Positions 1-7,114 of a stretch of 17,096 nt of DNA are shown here, in pieces. The DNA comes from Spyradomonas excrementavium. Its GTDB lineage: Bacteria > Cyanobacteriota > Vampirovibrionia > Gastranaerophilales > Gastranaerophilaceae. Positions within the stretch are counted from its first letter, which is position 1. Every line of letters begins with the position of its first letter. Below the pieces are notes generated by a model. The model did not search any database, was not told the origin of the DNA, and worked only from the letters and a program-made list of their open reading frames with translations. Both the position numbers and the translations under genes were made by a program. Location: positions 1-17,096 of the forward strand of contig DVOA01000120.1 in NCBI GenBank assembly GCA_018714005.1, in the 5' to 3' direction.

Positions 1-1185
1 GAAAAAAATAACGGAAATGACGTAATCGTGGTTGTTTCTGCAATGGGACACACAACAGATTACCTCGTAAAACTCGCAAAAGACATCACTCCGACCCCTG
101 ATTCACGCGAAATGGATATGCTCCTCGCTACGGGTGAACAGGTTTCTATCGCGCTGCTTGCTATGGCAATTCAGGCGCAGGGCTACAAAGCTGTCAGTAT
201 GAACGCAATGCAGGTCGGCATTATCACCGAATGTATTCACACAAAAGCAAGAATTGTTGATATTAAAACAAATAAATTAAAACAGCATCTCGATGAGGGC
301 AAAATTATCGTGGTAGCCGGTTTTCAGGGCGTTACTCCTGACGGCGAAATCACAACTCTGGGCCGCGGCGGTTCTGATACTTCCGCAGTTGCTATTGCAG
401 GCGCATTGCAGGCTGAAAGGTGCGATATTTACACCGATGTAGAGGGTGTTTACACTACAGACCCCAGAATAGTGCCCAAAGCTACAAAACTCGACGAAAT
501 TTCTTACGAAGAAATGCTGGAACTCGCCCATGTAGGCGCAAATGTTCTTCATCCGCGCTCGGTTGAAACCGCAAAACAGTTCAAAGTCCCTATGCGCGTA
601 AGAAGCACATTTAAACTCGATGATTTAGGAACTTATATAACAGGAGTGGAAGATATGGAAATTTATAAACCGGTTGCGGGCGTAGCCTCCGATTTATCAC
701 AAATAAGAATAGTAATTTGTGAGGTTCCGGACAAACCCGGCAACGCTGCAAAAATCTTTGAAGCCCTTTCAAAAGATGACGTCAGTGTTGATATGATTAT
801 CCAGTCTTACGGCAGAAGCGATGACACAAATGACATTGCTTTTACTGTTGACGCTTCTGATTATGACAAAACAATGAGCATTGTAAAAAATGTTATAAAA
901 GAAATCGGCGCGTCGGGCGTGCTTGTTGATGAAGATATTGCAAAAGTATCAATTGTCGGCGCCGGAATGGTCGACAGACCGGGGATTGCGGCTTCAATGT
1001 TCAAGGCTCTGGCTGAAAGCGGAATCAATATCAAGATGATTTCAACAAGTGAAATCAAAATCAGCTGTCTGGTCGAAAAAAATCAGTCTAATGCCGCAAT
1101 AGCAGCGCTGCACACTGCGTTCAACCTTGATGCACAGGAAATGGCAGTTGTGATGGGTGATTTGCCGCCCGAGGAAGTGCTTTAA
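1..1185 (+). CDS. lysC: Aspartate kinase, 3' part (5' end outside window)
   Basis: Phosphorylates L-aspartate to aspartyl-4-phosphate, the first step to lysine, threonine, methionine and diaminopimelate. The frame is open from base 1, so the start and the N-terminal KFGGTS-type nucleotide motif lie outside the window. About 394 residues remain of a family usually near 405, so few are missing; the GTG at 28 is not the true start. The kinase domain includes GRGGSDTSAVAIAGAL (about 370-417) and the DVEGVYTTDPR segment (436-468). Two ACT regulatory domains follow, at about 700-870 (EVPDKPGNAAKIFEAL) and 943-1130 (GAGMVDRPGIAASMFKAL), the usual seat of lysine/threonine feedback inhibition. An in-frame ATG with a strong ribosome binding site sits at the domain junction and is listed separately. 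No T-rich terminator is seen downstream. Confidence 0.95.
   Translation, partial: EKNNGNDVIVVVSAMGHTTDYLVKLAKDITPTPDSREMDMLLATGEQVSIALLAMAIQAQGYKAVSMNAMQVGIITECIHTKARIVDIKTNKLKQHLDEGKIIVVAGFQGVTPDGEITTLGRGGSDTSAVAIAGALQAERCDIYTDVEGVYTTDPRIVPKATKLDEISYEEMLELAHVGANVLHPRSVETAKQFKVPMRVRSTFKLDDLGTYITGVEDMEIYKPVAGVASDLSQIRIVICEVPDKPGNAAKIFEALSKDDVSVDMIIQSYGRSDDTNDIAFTVDASDYDKTMSIVKNVIKEIGASGVLVDEDIAKVSIVGAGMVDRPGIAASMFKALAESGINIKMISTSEIKISCLVEKNQSNAAIAALHTAFNLDAQEMAVVMGDLPPEEVL
642..657 (+). promoter_or_regulatory. Internal ribosome binding site and in-frame ATG in lysC
   Basis: AGGAG at 642-646 lies 8 bases before an ATG at 655-657 that is in the lysC frame. Translation from here would give a 176-residue protein (655-1185) starting MEIYKPVAGV and holding both ACT domains but no kinase domain. 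In Bacillus subtilis aspartokinase II and Corynebacterium glutamicum LysC, a beta subunit of about 160-170 residues is made from an internal start at this same place. The site is seen directly; its use is inferred. Confidence 0.6.
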
Positions 1186-1187
1186 CT

Positions 1188-1227
1188 AAATTCTCATCTC
1201 CGATTGGGGAGGGCGCCCGTAGAATTT
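1188..1227. repeat. Intergenic inverted repeat between lysC and the kinase gene
   Basis: AAATTCT (1188-1194) is matched by AGAATTT (1221-1227), with a smaller inner hairpin CTCC/GGAG (1198-1201 with 1208-1211) and the palindrome GGGCGCCC (1211-1218). No T tract follows, so it is not a normal intrinsic terminator. It could be an mRNA 3'-end structure or one copy of a dispersed palindromic repeat; a single copy in this window cannot decide. Confidence 0.4.
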
Positions 1228-1303
1228 GGGCTGATTTCAAAAAACTATGTTAATCTTTATTAACAAACTGGCAAATTTTTAACTTGAGGCACTTTAGACG
1301 GAT

Positions 1304-2161
1304 ATGCAAATGCTGATGGAAAAACAATCAATAACAACAGATAAAATTATCAAACCTGATTTTTCTAAAAAAACCGGCAGAGAGTTCCTCGCGTTTTATC
1401 TGCAAACCAAGTTTAAACAGATTCTTCAAAGGGATAAAAAAGCCGAAACCCCGCTGTTTTTGGAGGTAAACCCCAATTTTATCAGCAAATTTTCAAGACG
1501 CCTGATTGAACAACCCCAAAAACGCATTCTTATCGGCGTTACAGGCGAATCGGCGAGCGGGAAAACGACTATTTGCCGCTGTATAAAGAAAACCAGCATT
1601 GATTTGAATTTTCCTCTGGAATATTTGAGTATTGACAATTATTTTAACGATATTTCCGCCCTGATAAAAAAATACGGCACATTTGATGCTCTTCGCGACA
1701 ACGGATATGATGTTGACGCTCCGGAAAACTTCCAGCTTGAATTATTAAAAGAGCATTTGATAAAACTTTCAAACGGTGAAAATATAATGGCGCCCGAGTA
1801 CCAGATTAACGGAACTGGCGTGAGCGTGCCGGATTCAATACCTATTTCGGCTGAAAAGCTTATTGTTGTCGAGGGAATGGCTGCGATGTACCCTGGAATC
1901 AGGGACATTTTTGACGTAAAAATTTATATAGACATAGACCCCAAAATCCAGAAAAAATGGTTCCTCCAAAGGGCTCAAAAACGCAATCAGGATGAGGAAA
2001 ACGCTCTAAAACACTGGGATTATGTCACAGAAGCGGCGAAAAAACATATCCGTCGATCAAAAAATGAGGCGGATCTCATTATTAACGGAGCCGCCTCACT
2101 TGAATATTTTTCTCAAATCATTGAGTATATGCACAGCGTTACAAACTGCTTTGTAGGCTGA
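1304..2161 (+). CDS. Uridine kinase/phosphoribulokinase-fold P-loop kinase
   Basis: A 285-residue P-loop kinase of the uridine kinase / phosphoribulokinase superfamily. Walker A is GESASGKT at residues 81-88. IDNYFND at 110-116 corresponds to the substrate-side DSFY-type motif of uridine kinases. DAPENFQLELL and VVEGMAAMYP match the HPDAFD and VEGI blocks of that family, and a basic LID-like stretch (QRAQKRNQDEEN) follows. The first 75 residues are an extension not usual for Udk and resemble no domain I recognise. The likely substrate is a nucleoside or other small hydroxyl compound; uridine is a guess. Three in-frame ATGs (1304, 1310, 1316) share a weak ribosome binding site (GAGG at 1286-1289), so the exact start is uncertain. 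Its TGA stop directly abuts the stop of the convergent prepilin gene. Confidence 0.75.
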   Translation: MQMLMEKQSITTDKIIKPDFSKKTGREFLAFYLQTKFKQILQRDKKAETPLFLEVNPNFISKFSRRLIEQPQKRILIGVTGESASGKTTICRCIKKTSIDLNFPLEYLSIDNYFNDISALIKKYGTFDALRDNGYDVDAPENFQLELLKEHLIKLSNGENIMAPEYQINGTGVSVPDSIPISAEKLIVVEGMAAMYPGIRDIFDVKIYIDIDPKIQKKWFLQRAQKRNQDEENALKHWDYVTEAAKKHIRRSKNEADLIINGAASLEYFSQIIEYMHSVTNCFVG

Positions 2162-2965
2162 TTATTTGTGCAATAATTTGGACTGTGTTGACAAACCGCC
2201 CTTTGCAACAACTTCACAGCCGCCTGGGTACCAGGCTGAATCTTCATTATCCCCTTTGAGCTGGAACATAGATAAATCATATCCCATTTTGTTGGGGCCG
2301 CGCTTTCCGTTTACGTCTACAAGGATAATCGGTGCACTTGTAATTGAATAGGGAATAATAACCATTCCGTCACCAAGGACTTTGGTATACGTATTTGTAC
2401 GAATAGCTGCTGTTCTGTATCCGCCGCATCCGCTTGTCGCTTTTTGTGCGTCATCCTCAGAAGCTCCGCTATCTACTCTTACGCCGTCTATTCCTTTCAA
2501 GTTGCTATCAATACAGCCATCAGCAAGGGCGCCTTTTGTGCATTCTTTCTGGATGTTTAAGTTTTTGAAAAATTCTTTAAAAAATTCTTCGCAATCAGCA
2601 TAGTTTCCGTTCCAGTTTGCAGGTACGCCCTTTTTTTCTTCGCCTGTTACTTTGTTTACCGTGTAGTATGTACATTCATTGCTGCCTTCATAGCGGCATT
2701 CTACAGTTACATCAGTATTGGGGTTGTTTCCGTTCCAGTAGTAGCATCTGGGATAATGACCGAAAGTTGCTTTGGTTTTTTCCAGTGCCTGGTTCAGGGT
2801 TGAATGAGCTTTTTTGGTGCCTGCAATATTTGCTGCCAAATCACTGCTTGCAGTGAGATTCGGGATGGTAAGGGCAGCAATAACGCCTATAATCACCAGA
2901 ACAAGCAAAACTTCTGCAAGTGTAAAGCCTTTTTTGCCTTTATAACAGGAAGATGTTAGTAACAT
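2162..2965 (-). CDS. Cysteine-rich prepilin-like protein (type IV pilin N-terminus)
   Basis: A 267-residue secreted protein. The leader ends KGKKG13, then FTLAE with Glu at +5, then a hydrophobic helix (VLLVLVIIGVIAALTIP). This is the prepilin peptidase site and assembly helix shared by type IV pilins and type II secretion pseudopilins. The mature part has about a dozen cysteines (RCYYW, ECRYEGSNEC, DCEEFFKEFF, SGCGGYR, GGCEVV), suggesting disulfides outside the cytoplasm. Near the C-terminus LVDVNGKRGPNKMGYD is shared with the neighbouring paralogue; its Asp/Asn/Gly pattern could bind a metal, which is inference. The start has GAGG 4 bases upstream. It is the second gene of a two-gene operon, 18 bases after the paralogue. 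Minor pilin, pseudopilin or pilus-tip adhesin are all possible. Confidence 0.85.
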   Translation of the reverse strand: MLLTSSCYKGKKGFTLAEVLLVLVIIGVIAALTIPNLTASSDLAANIAGTKKAHSTLNQALEKTKATFGHYPRCYYWNGNNPNTDVTVECRYEGSNECTYYTVNKVTGEEKKGVPANWNGNYADCEEFFKEFFKNLNIQKECTKGALADGCIDSNLKGIDGVRVDSGASEDDAQKATSGCGGYRTAAIRTNTYTKVLGDGMVIIPYSITSAPIILVDVNGKRGPNKMGYDLSMFQLKGDNEDSAWYPGGCEVVAKGGLSTQSKLLHK

Positions 2966-2983
2966 TTTGCCTCGCTTTCTTGT

Positions 2984-3601
2984 TTAATTACTTCCTTGTA
3001 AAATTTGTGCTGCTGTTTTTCCGCCTGCCGCAACAGCCATACATTCTCCGGACTCGACACCGGAGGCTTTTCCGTCCCCGTAGATAGAGAATGTAAACAT
3101 GTCATAACCCCATTTGTTAGGGCCTTTGGCACCGTTTACATCAACAAGAAAAGTCGGAGATGTGCTCTGGTAGAGTATAAACAGCATACCGTCTGTTGTT
3201 ACAAATGCTCCTGCACCGGAACCGAATTCACATCCGCCTCCTGCACTGTTAAATCCATCGTATGTGCAGCCTGAAGCACTTCCTTCGCATACTTTTACGG
3301 TATTTATTTTCCTTACGAATTTTTTATAGAAGTTTTCGCAGTCGCTTGTGTCATTGAGAGCTGAATTTTTCTGGACATTTTCATAGTCGTAGCCGTAATA
3401 GCATTTTGGGACAGAAGCTGTGTCAGATTTTACCAAATCGAGAGCTTCGTTTAGTGTGTAATATGCTTTTGCTACGCCGGCATCCAGATTTTTTCGTCCT
3501 GCGTTGCCTATCATAGTAGGAATGGTGATTGTGGCGATTACGCCGATTATGATTAGCGTGATAAGAGTTTCAGACAGCGTGTAACCGGAATGCTTGTACA
3601 T
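2984..3601 (-). CDS. Cysteine-rich prepilin-like protein (paralogue, first in operon)
   Basis: A 205-residue protein with a short leader MYKHSG6, then YTLSE and a hydrophobic helix (TLITLIIIGVIATITIP). This is a class III prepilin site with Tyr in place of the usual Phe at +1. The body parallels the downstream neighbour: PKCYYGYD, DCENFYKKFVRKI, KVCEGSASGCTYDGF, GGGCEFG, and the tail LVDVNGAKGPNKWGYDMFTF. The two genes are therefore probably an old tandem duplication that has diverged, the neighbour carrying extra insertions. The start has AAAGGA about 8 bases upstream. Likely exported and assembled by type IV pilus or type II secretion machinery, none of which is encoded in this window. Its specific role is unknown. 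Confidence 0.85.
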   Translation of the reverse strand: MYKHSGYTLSETLITLIIIGVIATITIPTMIGNAGRKNLDAGVAKAYYTLNEALDLVKSDTASVPKCYYGYDYENVQKNSALNDTSDCENFYKKFVRKINTVKVCEGSASGCTYDGFNSAGGGCEFGSGAGAFVTTDGMLFILYQSTSPTFLVDVNGAKGPNKWGYDMFTFSIYGDGKASGVESGECMAVAAGGKTAAQILQGSN

Positions 3602-3614
3602 TGTGATATTCCTT

Positions 3615-3660
3615 TCCCGAATACATATTTATACTTTGATTTTATCATATTTTCACAAAA
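3615..3660 (-). promoter_or_regulatory. Possible promoter of the prepilin operon
   Basis: On the minus strand a TTGTGA box precedes TATAAA by 19 bases in AT-rich sequence upstream of the gene starting at 3601. The spacing is longer than optimal and the region is very AT-rich, so this is a weak call. Confidence 0.3.
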
Positions 3661-3724
3661 TAGCTATATTTTTTATACACCATTTCGCCTAAATTTGGCA
3701 TGGAGGGTTTATTTAAATTACTTT

Positions 3725-3735
3725 TATAATATAAT
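3725..3735 (+). promoter_or_regulatory. Probable -10 region of the tig-clpP-clpX operon
   Basis: Two overlapping perfect TATAAT hexamers (3725-3730 and 3730-3735) lie 34-44 bases before the tig ATG. No well-spaced -35 is obvious; TTGGCA at 3695-3700 is 24 bases away. A transcript from here would begin near 3737-3742, after the earlier in-frame ATG at 3736, which supports the tig start at 3769. Confidence 0.5.
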
Positions 3736-3768
3736 ATGTTTGAATTAATACGATTAAAGGAAGAGAAA

Positions 3769-5067
3769 ATGAGCGTAAAAGTCGAAAAACAAGAAAATAA
3801 TATTGTAAAACTCGATATTGAAATTGATGAAAAAACAGCTATGGATGAGTATAACAAATCCTGCAGAAGACTCGCACAAAGAGTGAATATTCCGGGATTT
3901 AGAAAAGGAAAAGCACCCAGAAATATTCTTGAAAAGCACATTGGTATGGAAACTATTCAGCGTGATGCTCTGGAATCTATGCTGCCTTCAGTTTTTGCAA
4001 AAGCTATCAGCGAAAACAATCTGGACGTTATTTCTGAACCTTATCTTGAATCTTATAACTTTGAAATGGGCAAACCCGTTTCTATCGTTGCAAAAATCGA
4101 GCTCAAGCCTGAAGTAAAAATTAAACAATACAAAGGGCTTGAAGTTGAAGTTGAAAAATACAAAAACGCTGAAAATGCCGTTGAAAAAGAGCTTGAGGGG
4201 CTTGTAAACAGATATTCTACGCTGGAAACAGTTTCCGGCAGAGAAACTAACGACAAAGATATTGTTATGATTGATTTTGACGGCTTTGTTAACGGCGAAG
4301 CTATCAAGGGCGGCAGCGCTAAGAATTATATGCTCGATTTGGGCAACAGCACTTTTATTCCGGGCTTTGCAGAACAATTAGTCGGCAAAAATGCAGGTGA
4401 AGAATTCACAATCGACGTAAAATTCCCTGATGAATACCACGACGAAAAATTAAAAGGCCAGCCCGCGCAGTTCAAAATCAAAATTAATGAAATTAAAGAG
4501 AAAAAACAGCCCGAGCTTAACGATGAACTGGCTAAAAAAGTCGGCCCGTTCAAAACAGTTGATGAAATGAAAGCTGATATCGTTAAGTATCTTGACAGTC
4601 TTGAATCCAACGAAAACGAAAAAAGAAGCGCAAACAAGGTATTCCAAACAGTTCTCGACAACATGGAAGTTGAAATTCAGGATTCAATGATTGAACGCGA
4701 GGCTAATGCTCTGAAAAATGAATTCGTTCAAAAAATTGCTCAATCAGGCCTGACCTGGGAACAAATTGTTGAAAAAGAAGGTCATGATAAAATATGGGCA
4801 GAGCTTAAAGAAGAGGCTAAGAACAGAATCAAAAATTCACTGATGATTTCTGAAATTGCTAAGCTCGAAAACCTCCAGATTACTGCGGATGACCTTGATA
4901 CACAGTTTTCTGAGCTTGCTTCGATGTACGGCACGGACAAAACTACGATTTTGAAAGAAATGTCCAGAACTCCCGGAATGATTCAGTCGCTTTCACAACA
5001 GGCTTTGAGCCGCAAGGTGACAAAATTCCTCGTTGACAACAACACCGTAAAATTCATAGAAAAATAG
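3769..5067 (+). CDS. tig: Trigger factor, ribosome-associated chaperone and prolyl isomerase
   Basis: Binds near the ribosome exit tunnel and shields nascent chains, with peptidyl-prolyl isomerase activity. It has 432 residues, the normal length. GFRKGKAP at residues 43-50 is the ribosomal protein L23-binding signature and falls at the same numbers as in E. coli, which supports this start. The FKBP-type domain is about 160-245 (VMIDFDGFVNGE to QFKIKINEIKE), and the alpha-helical substrate-cradling C-domain fills the rest. The start is ATG 3769 with AAAGGA 7-8 bases upstream. The earlier in-frame ATG at 3736 is rejected because it overlaps the -10 box and adds 11 residues ahead of the conserved N-terminus. 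It heads the tig-clpP-clpX operon, 18 bases before clpP, coupling folding and degradation. Confidence 0.97.
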   Translation: MSVKVEKQENNIVKLDIEIDEKTAMDEYNKSCRRLAQRVNIPGFRKGKAPRNILEKHIGMETIQRDALESMLPSVFAKAISENNLDVISEPYLESYNFEMGKPVSIVAKIELKPEVKIKQYKGLEVEVEKYKNAENAVEKELEGLVNRYSTLETVSGRETNDKDIVMIDFDGFVNGEAIKGGSAKNYMLDLGNSTFIPGFAEQLVGKNAGEEFTIDVKFPDEYHDEKLKGQPAQFKIKINEIKEKKQPELNDELAKKVGPFKTVDEMKADIVKYLDSLESNENEKRSANKVFQTVLDNMEVEIQDSMIEREANALKNEFVQKIAQSGLTWEQIVEKEGHDKIWAELKEEAKNRIKNSLMISEIAKLENLQITADDLDTQFSELASMYGTDKTTILKEMSRTPGMIQSLSQQALSRKVTKFLVDNNTVKFIEK

Positions 5068-5085
5068 TATAAGAAAGGGCAGATT

Positions 5086-5685
5086 ATGAGCTTTGTACCA
5101 ACAGTTGTAGAACAATCAAGCCGCGGCGAACGCGCATTTGATATTTTCTCAAGATTATTGAGAGAAAGAATCATCTTTTTGGGAACCCCGATTGATGATA
5201 TGGTAGCTAACCTTGTAGTTGCGCAGATGCTTCTGCTTGACAGTGAAAATCCGGAAAAAGATATTATGCTCTATATCAACAGCCCCGGAGGAAGCGTTAC
5301 TGCGGGTTTTGCAATTTATGATACAATGCAGCATATCCGCGCTGATGTTTCTACTATCTGCCTCGGTCAGGCGGCTAGTATGGGCGCATTTTTGCTTTCT
5401 TCAGGTACAAAAGGCAAAAGACTTGCGCTTCCGCACTCCAGAGTTCTTATTCACCAGCCTCTGGGCGGTGCACAGGGTCAGGCAACCGATATTGAAATTC
5501 AAGCGGCTGAAATCATCAGAATTAAAAAGTCCTTGAACGAAATATTGGCTGCAAATACAGGCCAATCAATCAAAAAGATTGAAAAAGATACTGACAGAGA
5601 TTATATCATGACTCCTGAGGAGGCTCTTGAGTATGGTATGATTGACAAAGTTGTTTCAATAGAAAAAACAGCGAAACACGAATAA
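5086..5685 (+). CDS. clpP: ATP-dependent Clp protease, proteolytic subunit
   Basis: The serine protease subunit that forms the double-heptamer chamber degrading proteins fed by ClpX. It has 199 residues, and the catalytic triad is visible: Ser98 in GQAASMGA, His123 in VLIHQPLGG and Asp172 in TDRDY, the same numbers as in B. subtilis ClpP. The N-terminus MSFVPTVVEQ has little or no propeptide. The oligomerisation region (DIEIQAAEIIRIKKSLN) and the SPGGSVTAG substrate loop are intact. AAAGGG lies 6 bases before the ATG. It sits between tig and its ATPase partner clpX, the usual arrangement in many bacteria including cyanobacteria. Confidence 0.98.
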   Translation: MSFVPTVVEQSSRGERAFDIFSRLLRERIIFLGTPIDDMVANLVVAQMLLLDSENPEKDIMLYINSPGGSVTAGFAIYDTMQHIRADVSTICLGQAASMGAFLLSSGTKGKRLALPHSRVLIHQPLGGAQGQATDIEIQAAEIIRIKKSLNEILAANTGQSIKKIEKDTDRDYIMTPEEALEYGMIDKVVSIEKTAKHE

Positions 5686-5694
5686 AATTTGCGA

Positions 5695-5713
5695 TTTCGG
5701 TGCCAATCCGAAA
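5695..5713 (+). other. Intercistronic hairpin between clpP and clpX
   Basis: TTTCGG (5695-5700) and CCGAAA (5708-5713) form a 6-bp stem with a 7-base loop in the 56-base gap. There is no T tract, so it should not stop transcription. It may protect or process the mRNA, or shift the clpP to clpX ratio. Confidence 0.45.
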
Positions 5714-5741
5714 CGACAAAATTAAATCAGGAGATAAATAA

Positions 5742-7067
5742 ATGGTTAAACACGATGACAGCCGCTTGAAATGTTCATTTTGCGGAAAAACCCAGGACCA
5801 GGTGAAAAAATTAATTGCCGGCCCCGAGGTTTATATCTGCGATGAATGCGTAGAATTGTGTAATGAAATACTTGATGAGGAATTCTTTGAAAATAAAGAC
5901 AAAGAAAAAGGAGAAGGCGCCGAAAAATCGCCTACGGACCTCACCAATATCCCGAAACCTCACGAAATCAAGGCATATCTCGACGAAAACATCGTCGGAC
6001 AGGATGACGCAAAAAAAGTGCTGTCAGTCGCTGTTTACAACCATTATAAACGTATTGCGCATAATGCAAAAGGCGATGATTCAGGTATTGAAATCCAAAA
6101 AAGTAATATTTTGCTGGTTGGGCCTACCGGTTCCGGAAAAACGCTCCTTGCGCAAACGCTGGCAAAAATGCTTGATGTGCCCTTTGCGGTTGCTGACGCG
6201 ACTACGCTCACAGAAGCAGGCTATGTGGGTGATGATGTTGAAAATATCCTCTTGAGGCTTTATCAAAGTGCTGATTTTGATGCACAAAAAGCCGAACGCG
6301 GTATTATTTACATTGATGAAATCGATAAAATCGCCAGAAAGTCAGAAAACCCCAGCATTACCCGCGATGTAAGCGGTGAAGGCGTTCAGCAGGCGCTTTT
6401 GAAAATGATTGAGGGAACGGTCGCAAATGTTCCTCCTCAAGGCGGCAGAAAACACCCGCATCAGGAATTTATCCAGATTGATACCAAAAATATTTTGTTT
6501 ATCGTTGGCGGTGCGTTCGTCGGACTGGATAAAATCGTTGAAAGAAGAGCCGGTGAAGGCACTTCTCTCGGATTCGGCGCAAAGGCACCTGCAACCGCAG
6601 CAGAAAAAGAGATTGCAGCGCAAAAAATGCTCAAAAAGCTCCAGCCCGAAGATTTGTTGAAATTCGGTCTTATTCCGGAGTTTATCGGCCGTGTTCCTAT
6701 CTATGCGGTTCTTGACCAGCTGGATGAGGCTACTTTGAAGATGATTCTCACCGAGCCCAAAAACGCAATTCTGAAACAGTATCAGTGTCTCTTGCAGATG
6801 GACGATGTTGAGCTTAAATTTGAGCCCGAGGCTATTGAACTTATCGCAAAAGAGGCAATTAAGCGAAAAACCGGCGCACGCGCGCTGCGCTCTATTGTTG
6901 AAGAACTTATGCTCAACGTTATGTATGAAATTCCGTCGCAAAAAGATGTTAAAGAGTTCACAATAACAGCTGAGATGGTCAATAAGCGCGATAAAGTGGC
7001 CGAGTTGATAAAACTTCCTAACAAACAGCCCCAGCCTGTTCAGGAATCAGAAGAAGAAATCGCTTAA
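5742..7067 (+). CDS. clpX: Clp protease ATP-binding subunit ClpX (AAA+ unfoldase)
   Basis: The hexameric AAA+ unfoldase that recognises tagged substrates and threads them into ClpP. It has 441 residues. The N-terminal zinc-binding domain has Cys11, Cys14, Cys33 and Cys36. Walker A is GPTGSGKT at 127-134, the GYVG pore loop is at 160-163, and Walker B is IIYIDE at 188-193. The ClpP-docking loop reads LGF within SLGFGAK, a permitted form of the IGF motif. The sensor-2 arginine lies in GARALRSI. AGGAG is 7-8 bases before the ATG. It is the last gene of the tig-clpP-clpX operon and ends at a strong terminator. All key residues are present, so it should be active. Confidence 0.98.
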   Translation: MVKHDDSRLKCSFCGKTQDQVKKLIAGPEVYICDECVELCNEILDEEFFENKDKEKGEGAEKSPTDLTNIPKPHEIKAYLDENIVGQDDAKKVLSVAVYNHYKRIAHNAKGDDSGIEIQKSNILLVGPTGSGKTLLAQTLAKMLDVPFAVADATTLTEAGYVGDDVENILLRLYQSADFDAQKAERGIIYIDEIDKIARKSENPSITRDVSGEGVQQALLKMIEGTVANVPPQGGRKHPHQEFIQIDTKNILFIVGGAFVGLDKIVERRAGEGTSLGFGAKAPATAAEKEIAAQKMLKKLQPEDLLKFGLIPEFIGRVPIYAVLDQLDEATLKMILTEPKNAILKQYQCLLQMDDVELKFEPEAIELIAKEAIKRKTGARALRSIVEELMLNVMYEIPSQKDVKEFTITAEMVNKRDKVAELIKLPNKQPQPVQESEEEIA

Positions 7068-7081
7068 AACTCAATAATAAT

Positions 7082-7110
7082 AAAAAACGGCCTTTAAAGG
7101 TCGTTTTTTT
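7082..7110. terminator. Bidirectional intrinsic terminator between clpX and the TPR gene
   Basis: An A6 run, a GC-containing stem (ACGGCC with GGTCGT, one G-T pair) closed by TTTAAA, then T7. The flanking A and T runs let it work on both strands, ending the tig-clpP-clpX transcript and the convergent HIT-TPR transcript whose stop lies at 7115-7117. Confidence 0.9.
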
Positions 7111-7114
7111 AATG

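Noticed and set aside
2166..2856. Plus-strand open frames across the prepilin gene
   Set aside because: Shadows of a real minus-strand gene with a clear prepilin leader; no family resemblance in the plus-strand products.
3736..3768. Earlier ATG for trigger factor
   Set aside because: It overlaps the -10 box and would add residues before a conserved N-terminus. With ATG 3769 the ribosome-binding motif falls at residues 43-50 as in E. coli.
3988..4664. Long minus-strand open frames inside tig, and similar ones inside clpX and uvrA
   Set aside because: They lie antisense to strongly conserved genes, have no ribosome binding sites, and their translations are low complexity.
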